Shown here piece by piece: positions 48,847 through 58,594 of a stretch of 64,000 bases of DNA. Source of the DNA: Chloracidobacterium sp. (lineage in GTDB: Bacteria > Acidobacteriota > Blastocatellia > Pyrinomonadales > Pyrinomonadaceae); NCBI GenBank assembly GCA_016716305.1, contig JADJWP010000002.1, positions 558,001-622,000 on the forward strand, written 5' to 3'. The notes under the pieces are model-generated. The model was given only the letters and a program-made list of their open reading frames with translations. It was not told the origin of the DNA and did not search any database. How positions within the stretch are numbered: the stretch's first letter is position 1; every line of letters starts with the position of its first letter. The translations under genes were made by a program, and so were the position numbers.

Positions 48847-51800
48847 CTATTCGACCCTCAAGAAGTCGGTACCAGATCGCCCGAACGTCTCTGGTGCATA
48901 CATTTCCTCGGCCTTTGCGGGCGGCACGACGAATTGACCAGGTGTCGTCGCACGTGTCACGTAAGTATAGTTGTAGACACCTTCCCAAAGGAGCGAACTG
49001 AACGCCTCGGCACGCTCGTCGCGGAAGTTCTGGTGTTCGAACCAGTTTGCCCTCCACCAATAGTAGTTCCGGCCGAGCGAACGGCTTCCGATCTCAGCGA
49101 CGCCTGTGTTGCCGCCTCCAGTGTCGGGCGGTAATGCTTCTGTGGTCGCGAGACCCGGATTCAGGATCTCGAGCCCCGCGGGCAGGTTATCGACCAAAGC
49201 AACGTGGTAACGCCGGGACTGTGCGATCATCGTTAGCCTCACACGGACACGAGCACCGGACCTGACCGTCCAAGAGCCATCCGGATTTTGCTTAACATCG
49301 TCTGCGGAATCGACCGCTTCGTATTTGCGCAGAACCGTAAATCCGTAATCGGCCGGTTCGAGCTTCAGATTCTTTGGCGCATACTGCATGCCTATCCGAT
49401 AGTAAAGGCGACCAGCACCTTGTCTATCGAGGATCAGGTTCGAGCTTCCGCCCTGACCGACCAAATAAGACATCGGGATGTTCAACTGATTCGAATCGAC
49501 CGACCGTCCTTTGAATGCTTGTTCGCCGGCGTAGGTGTTCCCGAGCCAGACCTTTGTCACAAAGTCCGGCGTCACCTTCTCAAACGCATTGAAATACTTG
49601 TCCAACGCCAAAAGAATGAACACATTCTCTTGGGTCGAACCCCAATGCCCTTTCTTCCGATGTGCAAGCAGTCCGCGAACGAGTTTTGGAATCAGATCCT
49701 CGACGGCTGGCTGTGGTATCCCGGCAGCATTGGCTTTTTCGCGGATCTTCACCATCGCTTCCAACAAAACGCCGTCAGCACGGCGATTTGAGTACATGAT
49801 CAACCACCCGCCATCGCCATAATTCGTCACGAAGTTTGCAGCTGCCGCGGTCTCGGTAGTTCGGTTCATAAGGAACCGGGTAATAGCATCGACCTCAGCA
49901 GCCGAATTCTTATCGTCAGCAAGGACGGAAAGTACCCAACCGAGTGCCTCAAAAGGCATCTTTTCGATCGTCGCTTCGGAAAGTAGTTTTTTCGCCTTTC
50001 CCGCGTCCTTGTCGCCCATCATGTTCCGGATGTACAGCGCATAGGCCGAGATCGTCCAACGAACCTGCGGCGACGATATATACCATTGATCCTTTAAGTG
50101 GCTTTCGATATTCGATAGATAAGGCTTTACCTTATTGATCATTTCGTCGGGCACTTTATAGCCCTTTGCCTTAGCCAATGCGAGAGCGTGCGCGACATGG
50201 ATCGTAAGGAAAGGATACTCATAACGTTCCCTTTCCCGTTTCCATAGGCCAAAGCTCCCGTCGTTTCGTTGACGCGACTGCAGGATCTGGATGTCGCGTG
50301 CGAACTTTGCCTCGAGTTGAGCGGCTGTCGGCATGTCCTTTGCTTTGAACGCGTTCAAAACGTCGCGAAGCGCGGCGGTCGAGATCATCCGCGACGAGAT
50401 CTGCTCGGAACATTCGTAAGGATAATTCGCAAGATAGATATACGCGTCTGTAAGTTCTTGAAGTTGTGTAGAGCTGGTCGTTACTTCGAGACCGCCAAAC
50501 TGGGGAAAAACATCTCCCGGTGTTTGCACAGGTTGGAAAACAGCTCCATTTGCATCGGTTGTTCCGTATGTCGCGAATGCCTCGGTTGTTGCCGGCGTCC
50601 AAACCGGGAGCGAGATCTCCGCCGCATCACTGTTTCCGCCCGAGTTAACGGCGATCTGGAACCGGGCAGTACCGGCCTTTATCGTCGAGACCGGAAAGCG
50701 GACCTCTTCTCGTCCGTTAGCCCTGACAAGTACGCGCTTTCCGACGTTTTGGGTCCCTGCATCCGTCGAGGCACCGGTTAGCTGCGCGTTAGTTGCCCTG
50801 ATCGCCACGTCAACTGCCATGTCCTGATCCGTCTGGTTCTGTACGACGACCGGCAGTTCGATCTTGTCGCCAAAATTCATGAATCTCGGTGCGGATGGCC
50901 TAACCATCAGCGGCTTTTTGGCCGTTATGTTAGATTCGGTCTTGCCAAATCGCTTGCCGGTATCGACTGAAACCGCGGTAATCCGATAACGCGTAAGGTT
51001 GTCAGGCAGCTTAATATCGACGGTCGCACGGCCGTTTGAATCCGTCCGGACAGAAGGCGCAAATACAGCCAGAGCGTTGAAGTTCTGCCGCAGTTCGATC
51101 GGTGCCTGAGCTTGAGCCTGATCGTCAGCCTCGTCCCTCGCACCGTCTTTCGACATCTCGTTGGCACGGTCGGCCCTCGCCTCAGATTTCATCTTTGCCG
51201 CACCGGCAGCGCTCGGTGCTGCCGCAAGCTCCATCGTCTGTCTTCCGCTTATCGGGAGGCTTGCGGGCGGAGGCGGCGGCTGCTTCTTTACGTCTTCCGG
51301 ATTGCCCAGGATAATGTCTTTGCGGGAATGATAATCCTGCGTGCCCATACCGCGCGACGTATAGAAAACTGACATCGGGTCTGCCACGGTGTATCGCGAA
51401 AGTGCGAGCACGCTCTCGTCGACAACCACGACCGCGACCTCGCTGTTTGCGACCGGTTCACCTCGATGATCTCTGACGTCTATCGTGATCTTGGTCTCGC
51501 CGCCCGGAGCGAGAGTCGAGTCGCGCGGTTCGGCTGAAACCGTCAATTTGCGCGAGGCGGTCGAGATCGAAAGGTCGATGTTGCCGCTTGCAAACGCTGG
51601 ACGATCTGCGAGTTTCGGATCGACCTCGCCCTTGTCGTTCTGCCGCGGAGCGGTTCCGACGATATCGACCTGGGCATGGATGTTCGGCAGGTAACTTTCT
51701 TCGATCGGTATTCTCAGTGTTATCGACGAATCCTTCATCGAAAACCTCTCGGTCTTGACAATTCCATCTCGGCGAAGAGTAAGAACTCCCTCTGCAGGGG

Positions 51801-54800
51801 TGAATGGAGCGATAACAAGCAGTTCCGCAACATCGCCCGGCTGATAGTCCTTCTTGCTGGGGATGATCTGAACTTGTTCCTGTTCAACGCTGCGATTTGG
51901 CGGCGTCTTTCCGCCGGGAACCCAAACCGTAAATTCGCTTTCGTTGAATCGTTCCCGATCGTCCATAACGAGGGCGGACACCAAATACCTTCCGCCGTTT
52001 TTTGCCACAAAGTCGCAACGGGCGGCTTTATCTGCCGATTTTACCGAGCAGATCTGTTCGTCCACAGTGACCTCTTTCCAAGATCCGGCTTCGAATCGCC
52101 AGTCTTTGAGCAACGCCTTGATCTCGATATCACGTCCCGGTTTGAGGATGCCATCGAGGTCAGTAACGATCGATTCGACAACTATCTTTTCGCCCTTTTG
52201 GACGAAGGTCCGAGGTGTCTTGATACCGACATAGAGATCTGCCGGATGAACAAGAAGCGATGTTTGCCCCGCCCACGTCTGGCGGTTGACGTCCTGAACC
52301 GAAGCCGAAGCGTTTATGGCATAGGGTCGCGGGGGCTTGACCGATTCGAAATCGATCTTGAGTAAATGTTTGCCGGCAGCATCGGTAACCCCCTTGAAAT
52401 ACTGGGTCGTTCCCGGAGCACCTGGACGCCCGCCAAAATAATCGTATCCGCGCCACCACGGCACCCACGTACCGAAAACGTAATCATCGCGGTTCGGCGG
52501 CGTATAACTTGTCGGCGTCGCGGTCACGGTCCAGTTGGTCTCAGCGTTTGCCAGGCCCCCGCCCGCATAGTATTTCGCCTCGACCGAAAGGTCCGCTTTT
52601 CCGCCCACAAAATGCGGTGCTTCGCTATCGACCTTGGCCGAGACCTCGAATTCGGGCCGCCGAAATTCCTGTATCTGAAATTGATGCGAGTTTGCCACCG
52701 GTCCTCCGGGCGAATCGCTAAAATCAATTCGGCCGTAACCGAGATTTACGTTGTCCGGAAGCGAGAATTTAAGATCAAAGGCTCCGAATACATTAAGTGT
52801 GACCGTACCCTTTGCAACTTCATTGTTTCGTGGATCTTTTGCCGACCAAGCGTATTTCAATTCCCTACCGCCAAGCCCCTGAATGTCGCCAAGTTTGCCG
52901 GCGGTCTGTAGACGGACGTAGCCTTTAACCGCGACTTCCTCCTTCGGCTTGTACATCCTGCGATCGTCAAAGACAAACCATCGGTAACTGTCGGATTCAG
53001 GCTTCTTATACCAACTGCCGTAATCCTGCCAATAATAGTCCGTGTTCTCGGGCAGAAACGCGATGTCCTTGCCGCGACGGGCGATCAAAAGGTTCTGGCC
53101 TTTTTGCGAAGGCTGATCAGAGAGGGGCAGCCTGAGGATGCCATTAACGCCTGTCAGCCTTGTTTGTGTCGGCTCGATAGTCTCTAATTCAGCGAACGTC
53201 CCATCCTCGTTGACGGATACTATCTCGGCCGGATCGGGTCCGCCCCAGTTCGAGAACCACTTCCAGATCGAGCCAAAAAACGATCCGCCGCCGCGGTTTT
53301 CTGCCTCGCCGGTGGTCGTCATACCGCTGCTGACCATGCTGTCATTCGGATAGATCGATAGTTCGACACCCGTGAGCGGTTTGCCCGTCCTGAGTTCCGT
53401 TGCGAAACCGACCAACTCTGCATTGTCAACGAATGCATCGAGCCCGATCTGGGTAGATTGGATCCATGTGACGATCCGTGTCCGGTCATATTTATCGCGT
53501 TTGATCGTTGGCTCGATATCGAGGATCAGGTTGCCAAAACCGCCGTTCAGCGCACGTGCGAGATCGATGCGTGTCTCGACTAGTTCGTCAGACACATTCT
53601 TGATCGGCATAACTTTGTCCGAGAACACGGTCCCAGGCATCACCGGCCGTCTGCCATCGTCGTAATTAAGATATCGAACGTACTGTTGGTAGGCGTGCCA
53701 ATCCTCGGGCTTTACATTGTGGATCCTGACTCGAACATTTGCGTGATTCGTAGAATAGATCGAAAACGACGGGATCGCGGTTGGGTCGAGAACGGTCATG
53801 AAGCCGCCCTGAGCATACATCGTCGCCTCGGCGGACCCGACTTTGATCGATGCTGTTGCCGGCTGGCCCAATCGCTGTCCGTATATATCGCCGAGCGAAC
53901 CGTCGACCGTGACCTTGTACGTCGTACGCCCCTTCTTTACTCCCTGGATATAGATGTAGTTTCCTGAAGGGTAAATATTCACTCCCTCGATCGCCGGTTC
54001 GATCGTCACCATCTCTTTCTTGAATTTTGATGCATCGATCGAATTCGAGAACTGCAGTGAGAATTGCTCGAAGGGCGAACAGTTCTGATTTCGACGCCAT
54101 CCGCAAAGAGCCTCGACGAACTTCATTGGCCCATAGGTTTGAAACCCGAACGATTGATCGGCCGCCGTCGTCAAAGGCCCTTCGGCTGAAGGCGTGCCCT
54201 TTTGGATCGTAACGTTGATAGGAGATGCGCCAGGCAGAGCATCTTCGACCGATCCGTTTTCGTTGACGGCACGAAATGCGAGCCAACGCCCTTCCAGATT
54301 GATATTGGCGTAATATCCGACGCTTGCCTCGACCTCCTCCTTTGTCGCAAGCCTGATAGGCAGCCTTTTGCCGCCACCGGTCACAATGATCGAACGCAGA
54401 ACGGCTGCAGGGTCGATCGCCTGGTCAAAAGCAACGAACATCACCGCGTCGCGACGAGTCGTTTGGCCGCTCGGTATCATCTGTATCGCCTTAGGCGGCG
54501 GGGTCGTGAAGGTCCAAGAGAAGTCCTTTGCGAGCGTCTGCCCCGTTGCTGACTTGGTGCCGGCCGGCACTCTCGCTGTAAATTTCGTCGCCATCGGAAA
54601 ACGCTTGTCCGTATCGAACATTAGTGTTCTGGTCCCGAGCCAACGCCAGCGTCCGTCAACCTGCGGCGTCATCTCGACCGGTGCGTATTTCGCCGCTTCC
54701 TCTTGCGATGTCACGGCAACCATCGGATGCGAAAATGTTACGCTGAGATCCGGAGCCAAAGGTATTTCGCCTTCGGGCGAGAACCTGATGACCGAAAGTG

Positions 54801-55188
54801 CCTTTTTCGCATCGCCGTACTGAGACGGAGCCTGACTTTCGGTAGCCGGAAACTTGACAGGGATCTTTTCGCCGGTCTTTGGTGCGGGCAAGGTGCCAAG
54901 TCTTTTTGCAAACTCTGCCTGATCGTCTGGATCGGATTTGATCTCCGGGAGGCGCCCCAACAGTTTGCCTGCCTCGGATTCGCTTATCGGATCGGTGACA
55001 GCGGACGGCTTCACTTCCCGCGTTTCCGCTCCCTCAACTCCGTTGCTCAACGTGAATTTGAGGCCTTGCTCAACTTCCGCCATTTTAATATCCCTCGCTT
55101 TTCCAACCGCCTGAGCCGATACGGCGACAGGACCGATGAAGCTTAAGTAGATCGCCAGAAATAATGTCCACGCTGTTAGTTTTTTCAT
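48847..55188 (-). CDS. alpha-2-macroglobulin family protein with thioester motif
   Basis: 2,113 residues from MKKLTAWTLFLAIYLS, with an N-terminal signal peptide and no lipobox. It carries an N-terminal Ig-like and MG-domain series (FSPEGEIPLAPDLSVTFSHP near residue 140), and further MG domains with FDDRRMYKPKEEVAVKGYVR. A bait-like disordered segment rich in Ala/Lys/Asp follows (ADRANEMSKDGARDEADDQ). The thioester motif CSEQ is at about residues 1593-1596 and intact, in a helical toroid region. Bacterial A2M proteins trap attacking proteases in the periplasm or on the surface. It is larger than E. coli YfhM (about 1,650) and matches COG2373-type large forms. No pbpC partner is adjacent. Confidence 0.94.
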   Translation of the reverse strand: MKKLTAWTLFLAIYLSFIGPVAVSAQAVGKARDIKMAEVEQGLKFTLSNGVEGAETREVKPSAVTDPISESEAGKLLGRLPEIKSDPDDQAEFAKRLGTLPAPKTGEKIPVKFPATESQAPSQYGDAKKALSVIRFSPEGEIPLAPDLSVTFSHPMVAVTSQEEAAKYAPVEMTPQVDGRWRWLGTRTLMFDTDKRFPMATKFTARVPAGTKSATGQTLAKDFSWTFTTPPPKAIQMIPSGQTTRRDAVMFVAFDQAIDPAAVLRSIIVTGGGKRLPIRLATKEEVEASVGYYANINLEGRWLAFRAVNENGSVEDALPGASPINVTIQKGTPSAEGPLTTAADQSFGFQTYGPMKFVEALCGWRRNQNCSPFEQFSLQFSNSIDASKFKKEMVTIEPAIEGVNIYPSGNYIYIQGVKKGRTTYKVTVDGSLGDIYGQRLGQPATASIKVGSAEATMYAQGGFMTVLDPTAIPSFSIYSTNHANVRVRIHNVKPEDWHAYQQYVRYLNYDDGRRPVMPGTVFSDKVMPIKNVSDELVETRIDLARALNGGFGNLILDIEPTIKRDKYDRTRIVTWIQSTQIGLDAFVDNAELVGFATELRTGKPLTGVELSIYPNDSMVSSGMTTTGEAENRGGGSFFGSIWKWFSNWGGPDPAEIVSVNEDGTFAELETIEPTQTRLTGVNGILRLPLSDQPSQKGQNLLIARRGKDIAFLPENTDYYWQDYGSWYKKPESDSYRWFVFDDRRMYKPKEEVAVKGYVRLQTAGKLGDIQGLGGRELKYAWSAKDPRNNEVAKGTVTLNVFGAFDLKFSLPDNVNLGYGRIDFSDSPGGPVANSHQFQIQEFRRPEFEVSAKVDSEAPHFVGGKADLSVEAKYYAGGGLANAETNWTVTATPTSYTPPNRDDYVFGTWVPWWRGYDYFGGRPGAPGTTQYFKGVTDAAGKHLLKIDFESVKPPRPYAINASASVQDVNRQTWAGQTSLLVHPADLYVGIKTPRTFVQKGEKIVVESIVTDLDGILKPGRDIEIKALLKDWRFEAGSWKEVTVDEQICSVKSADKAARCDFVAKNGGRYLVSALVMDDRERFNESEFTVWVPGGKTPPNRSVEQEQVQIIPSKKDYQPGDVAELLVIAPFTPAEGVLTLRRDGIVKTERFSMKDSSITLRIPIEESYLPNIHAQVDIVGTAPRQNDKGEVDPKLADRPAFASGNIDLSISTASRKLTVSAEPRDSTLAPGGETKITIDVRDHRGEPVANSEVAVVVVDESVLALSRYTVADPMSVFYTSRGMGTQDYHSRKDIILGNPEDVKKQPPPPPASLPISGRQTMELAAAPSAAGAAKMKSEARADRANEMSKDGARDEADDQAQAQAPIELRQNFNALAVFAPSVRTDSNGRATVDIKLPDNLTRYRITAVSVDTGKRFGKTESNITAKKPLMVRPSAPRFMNFGDKIELPVVVQNQTDQDMAVDVAIRATNAQLTGASTDAGTQNVGKRVLVRANGREEVRFPVSTIKAGTARFQIAVNSGGNSDAAEISLPVWTPATTEAFATYGTTDANGAVFQPVQTPGDVFPQFGGLEVTTSSTQLQELTDAYIYLANYPYECSEQISSRMISTAALRDVLNAFKAKDMPTAAQLEAKFARDIQILQSRQRNDGSFGLWKRERERYEYPFLTIHVAHALALAKAKGYKVPDEMINKVKPYLSNIESHLKDQWYISSPQVRWTISAYALYIRNMMGDKDAGKAKKLLSEATIEKMPFEALGWVLSVLADDKNSAAEVDAITRFLMNRTTETAAAANFVTNYGDGGWLIMYSNRRADGVLLEAMVKIREKANAAGIPQPAVEDLIPKLVRGLLAHRKKGHWGSTQENVFILLALDKYFNAFEKVTPDFVTKVWLGNTYAGEQAFKGRSVDSNQLNIPMSYLVGQGGSSNLILDRQGAGRLYYRIGMQYAPKNLKLEPADYGFTVLRKYEAVDSADDVKQNPDGSWTVRSGARVRVRLTMIAQSRRYHVALVDNLPAGLEILNPGLATTEALPPDTGGGNTGVAEIGSRSLGRNYYWWRANWFEHQNFRDERAEAFSSLLWEGVYNYTYVTRATTPGQFVVPPAKAEEMYAPETFGRSGTDFLRVE

Positions 55189-55590
55189 TTCGTTCAAGTT
55201 CCAGTTCGAAGAGTTTCGCTGCCGGCCTATTGCGATGTTCGGTCGCCGAGGCCGACAAGTTGTATATCAGGGAACGGACGCGAACATGAGTTCTTGCAAT
55301 CCTTTAGAAATTGTGACGCCGGAAACGGTTGTACCATCGTCTGGGCGAAAGCTCTGTCGGCGACTAAATATTAACCGTTCTCCCAGCAATTCGATAACGG
55401 TAATTTCTACGCAAAGCCTGGCTAGCACCAACCGTCGATCTTCTGCCGGGGCTTAAGTCGGTTATCCTCTTCCCTAAAATCGATTTCCTGTTATACTTAT
55501 TCGGGAAAATGCAACTTTGAGCAATTTACCGTCGTAGAGATGTTGGCGGAAATGCTGTAATAACAACTTTTTAGGAGCTGGCAGATAGAA
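55189..55590. promoter_or_regulatory. divergent promoter region between the A2M gene and pspA
   Basis: 402 bases without a gene. An extended -10 element (TG-T-TATACT at 55489-55497) faces pspA about 95 bases upstream of its start; no clear -35 is seen. I found no match to the sigma-54 GG-N10-GC pattern common before pspA in enterobacteria. The two divergent genes are both envelope-protective, so shared control is possible. Confidence 0.35.
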
Positions 55591-56370
55591 ATGGGATTGT
55601 GGGCAAGGATAACACGAGTGTTTCGGGCGAGTACCGGTGCGGCGCTGGATAAGATCGAGAATCCCGAGTTGGTTTTGCAGCAGACGATCCGCGACATGCG
55701 AGACCGAGTTCCTGAACTCAACAATTCGGTTGCTCAGGTCATGGCAACGGAGCGTCTCCTGATCAAGAATGCTGAGAATCTCGAAAAACAAGTTATCGAT
55801 CTTGATTCGAAGATCAAGGCTTCGGTAAAGATGGGACGCGACGATATTGCGACCGCTTACATCGGCCAATTGCAGCAGGCTCAGCTCGATCTCGAACGAA
55901 CGGGCGCACAGCTCGAGCATGCGTCGCTCGCTTCAAAGCAAGCGCTCAAAGCCCGCGACAATTACGTCTTGAACATGAAGAAGCGCACCGCTGAGGCGAT
56001 GCAGCTGATATCGGCTGCCAAGCAGGCAAAACTGCAAGAACAGCTGGCTCAAACGATGGACACTTTTAACATCGGCGACGACGCTTCGACTTTCAACGAG
56101 ATGCGCGAGAAGATCGACCGTCGCGTTGCTGCGGCGGAAGCCAAACTCCAGCTTGGATCCGCATCGGTCGATTCTCAAATGGCCGATATCGAGCGCGAAG
56201 CAATGGATATTCAGCTTCAGGATAAATTGCTCGAATACAAATCTCAGATGGGATTGCTTGGTTCCGGGACCGGTAAGGAAAGCAAACAGATCGCAGCCGG
56301 ATCTGAGGTCGGAGAGGAAGAATTACTCGAACAGGTCATCGAAACCGAGGTCAAGTCTTCTAACCAATAA
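55591..56370 (+). CDS. pspA: PspA/IM30 (Vipp1) family membrane-repair protein
   Basis: 259 residues. Begins MGLWARITRVFRASTGAALD, an amphipathic membrane-binding helix, followed by IENPELVLQQTIRDMRDRV and a continuous coiled coil through about residue 215 (KAKLQEQLAQTMD-like and MREKIDRRVAAAEAKL). This is the ESCRT-III-like fold that assembles on stressed membranes. The acidic C-terminal extension (GEEELLEQVIETEVKS) is beyond the minimal family length. It lies 43 bases before a membrane coiled-coil gene. Confidence 0.93.
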   Translation: MGLWARITRVFRASTGAALDKIENPELVLQQTIRDMRDRVPELNNSVAQVMATERLLIKNAENLEKQVIDLDSKIKASVKMGRDDIATAYIGQLQQAQLDLERTGAQLEHASLASKQALKARDNYVLNMKKRTAEAMQLISAAKQAKLQEQLAQTMDTFNIGDDASTFNEMREKIDRRVAAAEAKLQLGSASVDSQMADIEREAMDIQLQDKLLEYKSQMGLLGSGTGKESKQIAAGSEVGEEELLEQVIETEVKSSNQ

Positions 56371-56413
56371 GATCATACGAACGCGCGTGAATGTTCACGC
56401 ATCTCAGTAGTTT

Positions 56414-57265
56414 ATGGCAGACCTGGCTAAGTACCAGCAGAATCTAGAGAAATTCAACACCAGTTACGCCAAAGAAGCGGTTAAGGAACCGCTCAATTTT
56501 TGGGGGCTGGCCGGGTTTGCTGTCGCCGCTGCCTACACCGGAAGCGTGATCCCGCTTCTTGTCGCACTGATCGCCGAGATCGCTTATATACTTGTCTTGC
56601 CGAATCTTCCCTTTTATCGCCAAATGGTGCAGATGCGCGAAAAGAAACGGCTTTTCGAGTTGAGCCGGTCCAATCGCGAAAAACTGATAAAAACGTTTAC
56701 GCCCCGCGAACGCGAAGCCGTCGAGTACCTGCGTTGGCTGAAGGAAAAGATCCAAGATAATTACAAGAAATTTACTGGAGCCGGTCAGCTACCGTCGAAT
56801 CTTATTACGCTCGATCAGCGCTGGGAGGATTTCGTCGATCTTCTCGACGTTTATCGTCGTCGCAAACAACATTTGAAATCGATCAACCGACAGGCTGTCC
56901 ACAATCAGCTTTCACAGGCATATCGGGCGGCCGAAAGCGCTGACGACGAAAAAACGAAGCGTATTCAACAAACTAATGTTGAGATCTTAAAGCGCCGGAT
57001 CGCCTCGTTTGATGAGATCGAACGCAGCGTTAAATTGGTCGAAGGCCAATTGCAGTCGATAGAGAACTTCTTTAGTTATCTGAATGATGAGATCGTAACG
57101 ATGTCAACGCCCGAGAAATTCTCGCTGCTTGATTTTGAGCAGTTGTCTGACTCGATCGCTATGACGAAACAAATGCTCGATGCCACGGCCGATTCGGTCG
57201 GCGCTCTTGATTCCTACAATCGCGAGATGGGAAATTACGAGCTGCTGCCGGGTACGAATCAGTAA
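56414..57265 (+). CDS. membrane-anchored coiled-coil protein, probable PspA partner
   Basis: 283 residues. Two close membrane helices at about residues 28-65 (FWGLAGFAVAAAYTGSVIPLLVAL-region and IAYILVLP), then long charged helices (MVQMREKKRLFELSRSNREK, YRRRKQHLKSINRQ) and a C-terminal helical part (SDSIAMTKQMLDATADSV). No named family. The tandem arrangement with pspA and the two-helix anchor make it a plausible membrane dock or regulator for PspA. Confidence 0.8.
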   Translation: MADLAKYQQNLEKFNTSYAKEAVKEPLNFWGLAGFAVAAAYTGSVIPLLVALIAEIAYILVLPNLPFYRQMVQMREKKRLFELSRSNREKLIKTFTPREREAVEYLRWLKEKIQDNYKKFTGAGQLPSNLITLDQRWEDFVDLLDVYRRRKQHLKSINRQAVHNQLSQAYRAAESADDEKTKRIQQTNVEILKRRIASFDEIERSVKLVEGQLQSIENFFSYLNDEIVTMSTPEKFSLLDFEQLSDSIAMTKQMLDATADSVGALDSYNREMGNYELLPGTNQ

Positions 57266-57297
57266 CTGAGCAAATTCACGATCGAACAAAGTTCACG

Positions 57298-57327
57298 AAA
57301 ACGCAGCATCTGCTGCGTTTTTTCTTT
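57298..57327 (+). terminator. intrinsic terminator after the pspA operon
   Basis: ACGCAGCA (57301-57308) and TGCTGCGT (57311-57318) pair around a 2-base loop, followed by a T run (TTTTTTCTTT). It lies 35 bases after the stop at 57265. Confidence 0.88.
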
Positions 57328-57460
57328 GTTTGCGCCCGTTCGACCAAACCGACGTATGCGTAGCTGTCTTGCCGATAAATGCGTTTTTTTATACAATAAT
57401 CGATTTCATTCATTGGTGATTTGTTCATTTTGATTACATCTAAATAGGAAATACAAGAAT

Positions 57461-58516
57461 ATGAAACGAGTTGGAATTTTAGCGGGACGCGAAGTGACGT
57501 TTCCCGAATCGATAATCAAAAGCATTAACGAGAAAGGCAACGGCGAAGTCGTCGCCGAAATGGTCGTCGTTGGCGGGATCCGAATGGATCAGGAAAAGAA
57601 ATACGACGTGATCATCGACCGCATCTCACACGAGGTGCCTTATTACAGAGCGATGCTAAAGCGAATGGCGCTCGAAGGCACGTACGTCATAAACAATCCG
57701 TTCTGGTGGTCGGCGGACGACAAGTTCTTCAATTTTTCACTAGCCTCAAAGATCGGCGTCGCTATCCCCAAGACCGTGCTTTTGCCGCAGCACGCCTATA
57801 TCAAGGACATTACAAGTGAATCCCTTCGCAACCTGGAATTTCCGATCGACTGGGAATCGATCATCAACTATGTCGGCTTCCCTGCATTCTTAAAGCCATT
57901 CGACGGCGGCGGTTGGAAGAACGTCTCGAAGATCCACTCGCTCGAAGAACTATGGAGCGAATACAACCAGTCCGGGACGCTCTGCATGACGCTGCAGGAA
58001 GGCATCGAATATGATCATTTTGTCCGTTGCTATTGCGTCGGTCAGGAAAAGGTGCTGATAATGCCCTACGACCCGTCGAAGCCTTATCTTTCGGGAATGC
58101 AGTACGTCAATATCGAGAACTACCTTACCCCCGAACTCCATCAACGCGTTGAAAGGGACGTGATCACGATCTGTAAGGCTCTGGGTTACGATCTGAACAC
58201 GGTGGAGTTTGCGATAAAGGATGGCATTCCGTACGCCATCGATTTCATGAATCCGGCCCCGGATGCAGAACTTGCTTCGGTGGGCGAATACAATCACAAT
58301 TGGATCGTCGACAACATGTCCGAGTTTATTCTCAATAAACTCGAGAGCGGCTTTGAGGCACCCGAATACCGCTGGTCGGCTATGCTGAATCCGGCCGAGA
58401 CGGTCAAAAAAAAAGTAGCTCCTAAGGTATTAAAGGCTTCGACGCCGAAAAAACCGGCGAAGTCGGCACGACCGGCAGATAAAGCGAAATCGAATAAAGC
58501 GACCGGCGGGAATTAA
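57461..58516 (+). CDS. ATP-grasp domain protein
   Basis: 351 residues. An N-terminal alpha/beta domain (MKRVGILAGREVTFPESII, YDVIIDRISHEVPYY) is followed by an ATP-grasp-like fold: YVINNPFWWSADDKFF, FPAFLKPFDGGGWKNV (nucleotide-binding loop), LQEGIEYDHFVRCYCVG and VEFAIKDGIPYAIDFMNPAPD, where Asp/Asn can bind magnesium. This layout is like RimK-type ligases. The last 40 residues are Lys/Ala/Pro-rich and probably flexible. The substrate is unknown. It has its own region between two terminators or gaps. Confidence 0.82.
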   Translation: MKRVGILAGREVTFPESIIKSINEKGNGEVVAEMVVVGGIRMDQEKKYDVIIDRISHEVPYYRAMLKRMALEGTYVINNPFWWSADDKFFNFSLASKIGVAIPKTVLLPQHAYIKDITSESLRNLEFPIDWESIINYVGFPAFLKPFDGGGWKNVSKIHSLEELWSEYNQSGTLCMTLQEGIEYDHFVRCYCVGQEKVLIMPYDPSKPYLSGMQYVNIENYLTPELHQRVERDVITICKALGYDLNTVEFAIKDGIPYAIDFMNPAPDAELASVGEYNHNWIVDNMSEFILNKLESGFEAPEYRWSAMLNPAETVKKKVAPKVLKASTPKKPAKSARPADKAKSNKATGGN

Positions 58517-58594
58517 AGCCCCGTCGGCCGGCTATACTTCGCAATCGTGAAGGCATGTACTCCGGAACACCTTTCGGACGCATGCCTTCTTTTT

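Noticed and set aside
55440..55590. Sigma-54 promoter for pspA
   Set aside because: No GG-N10-GC arrangement; the nearest GG..GC pair has wrong spacing.
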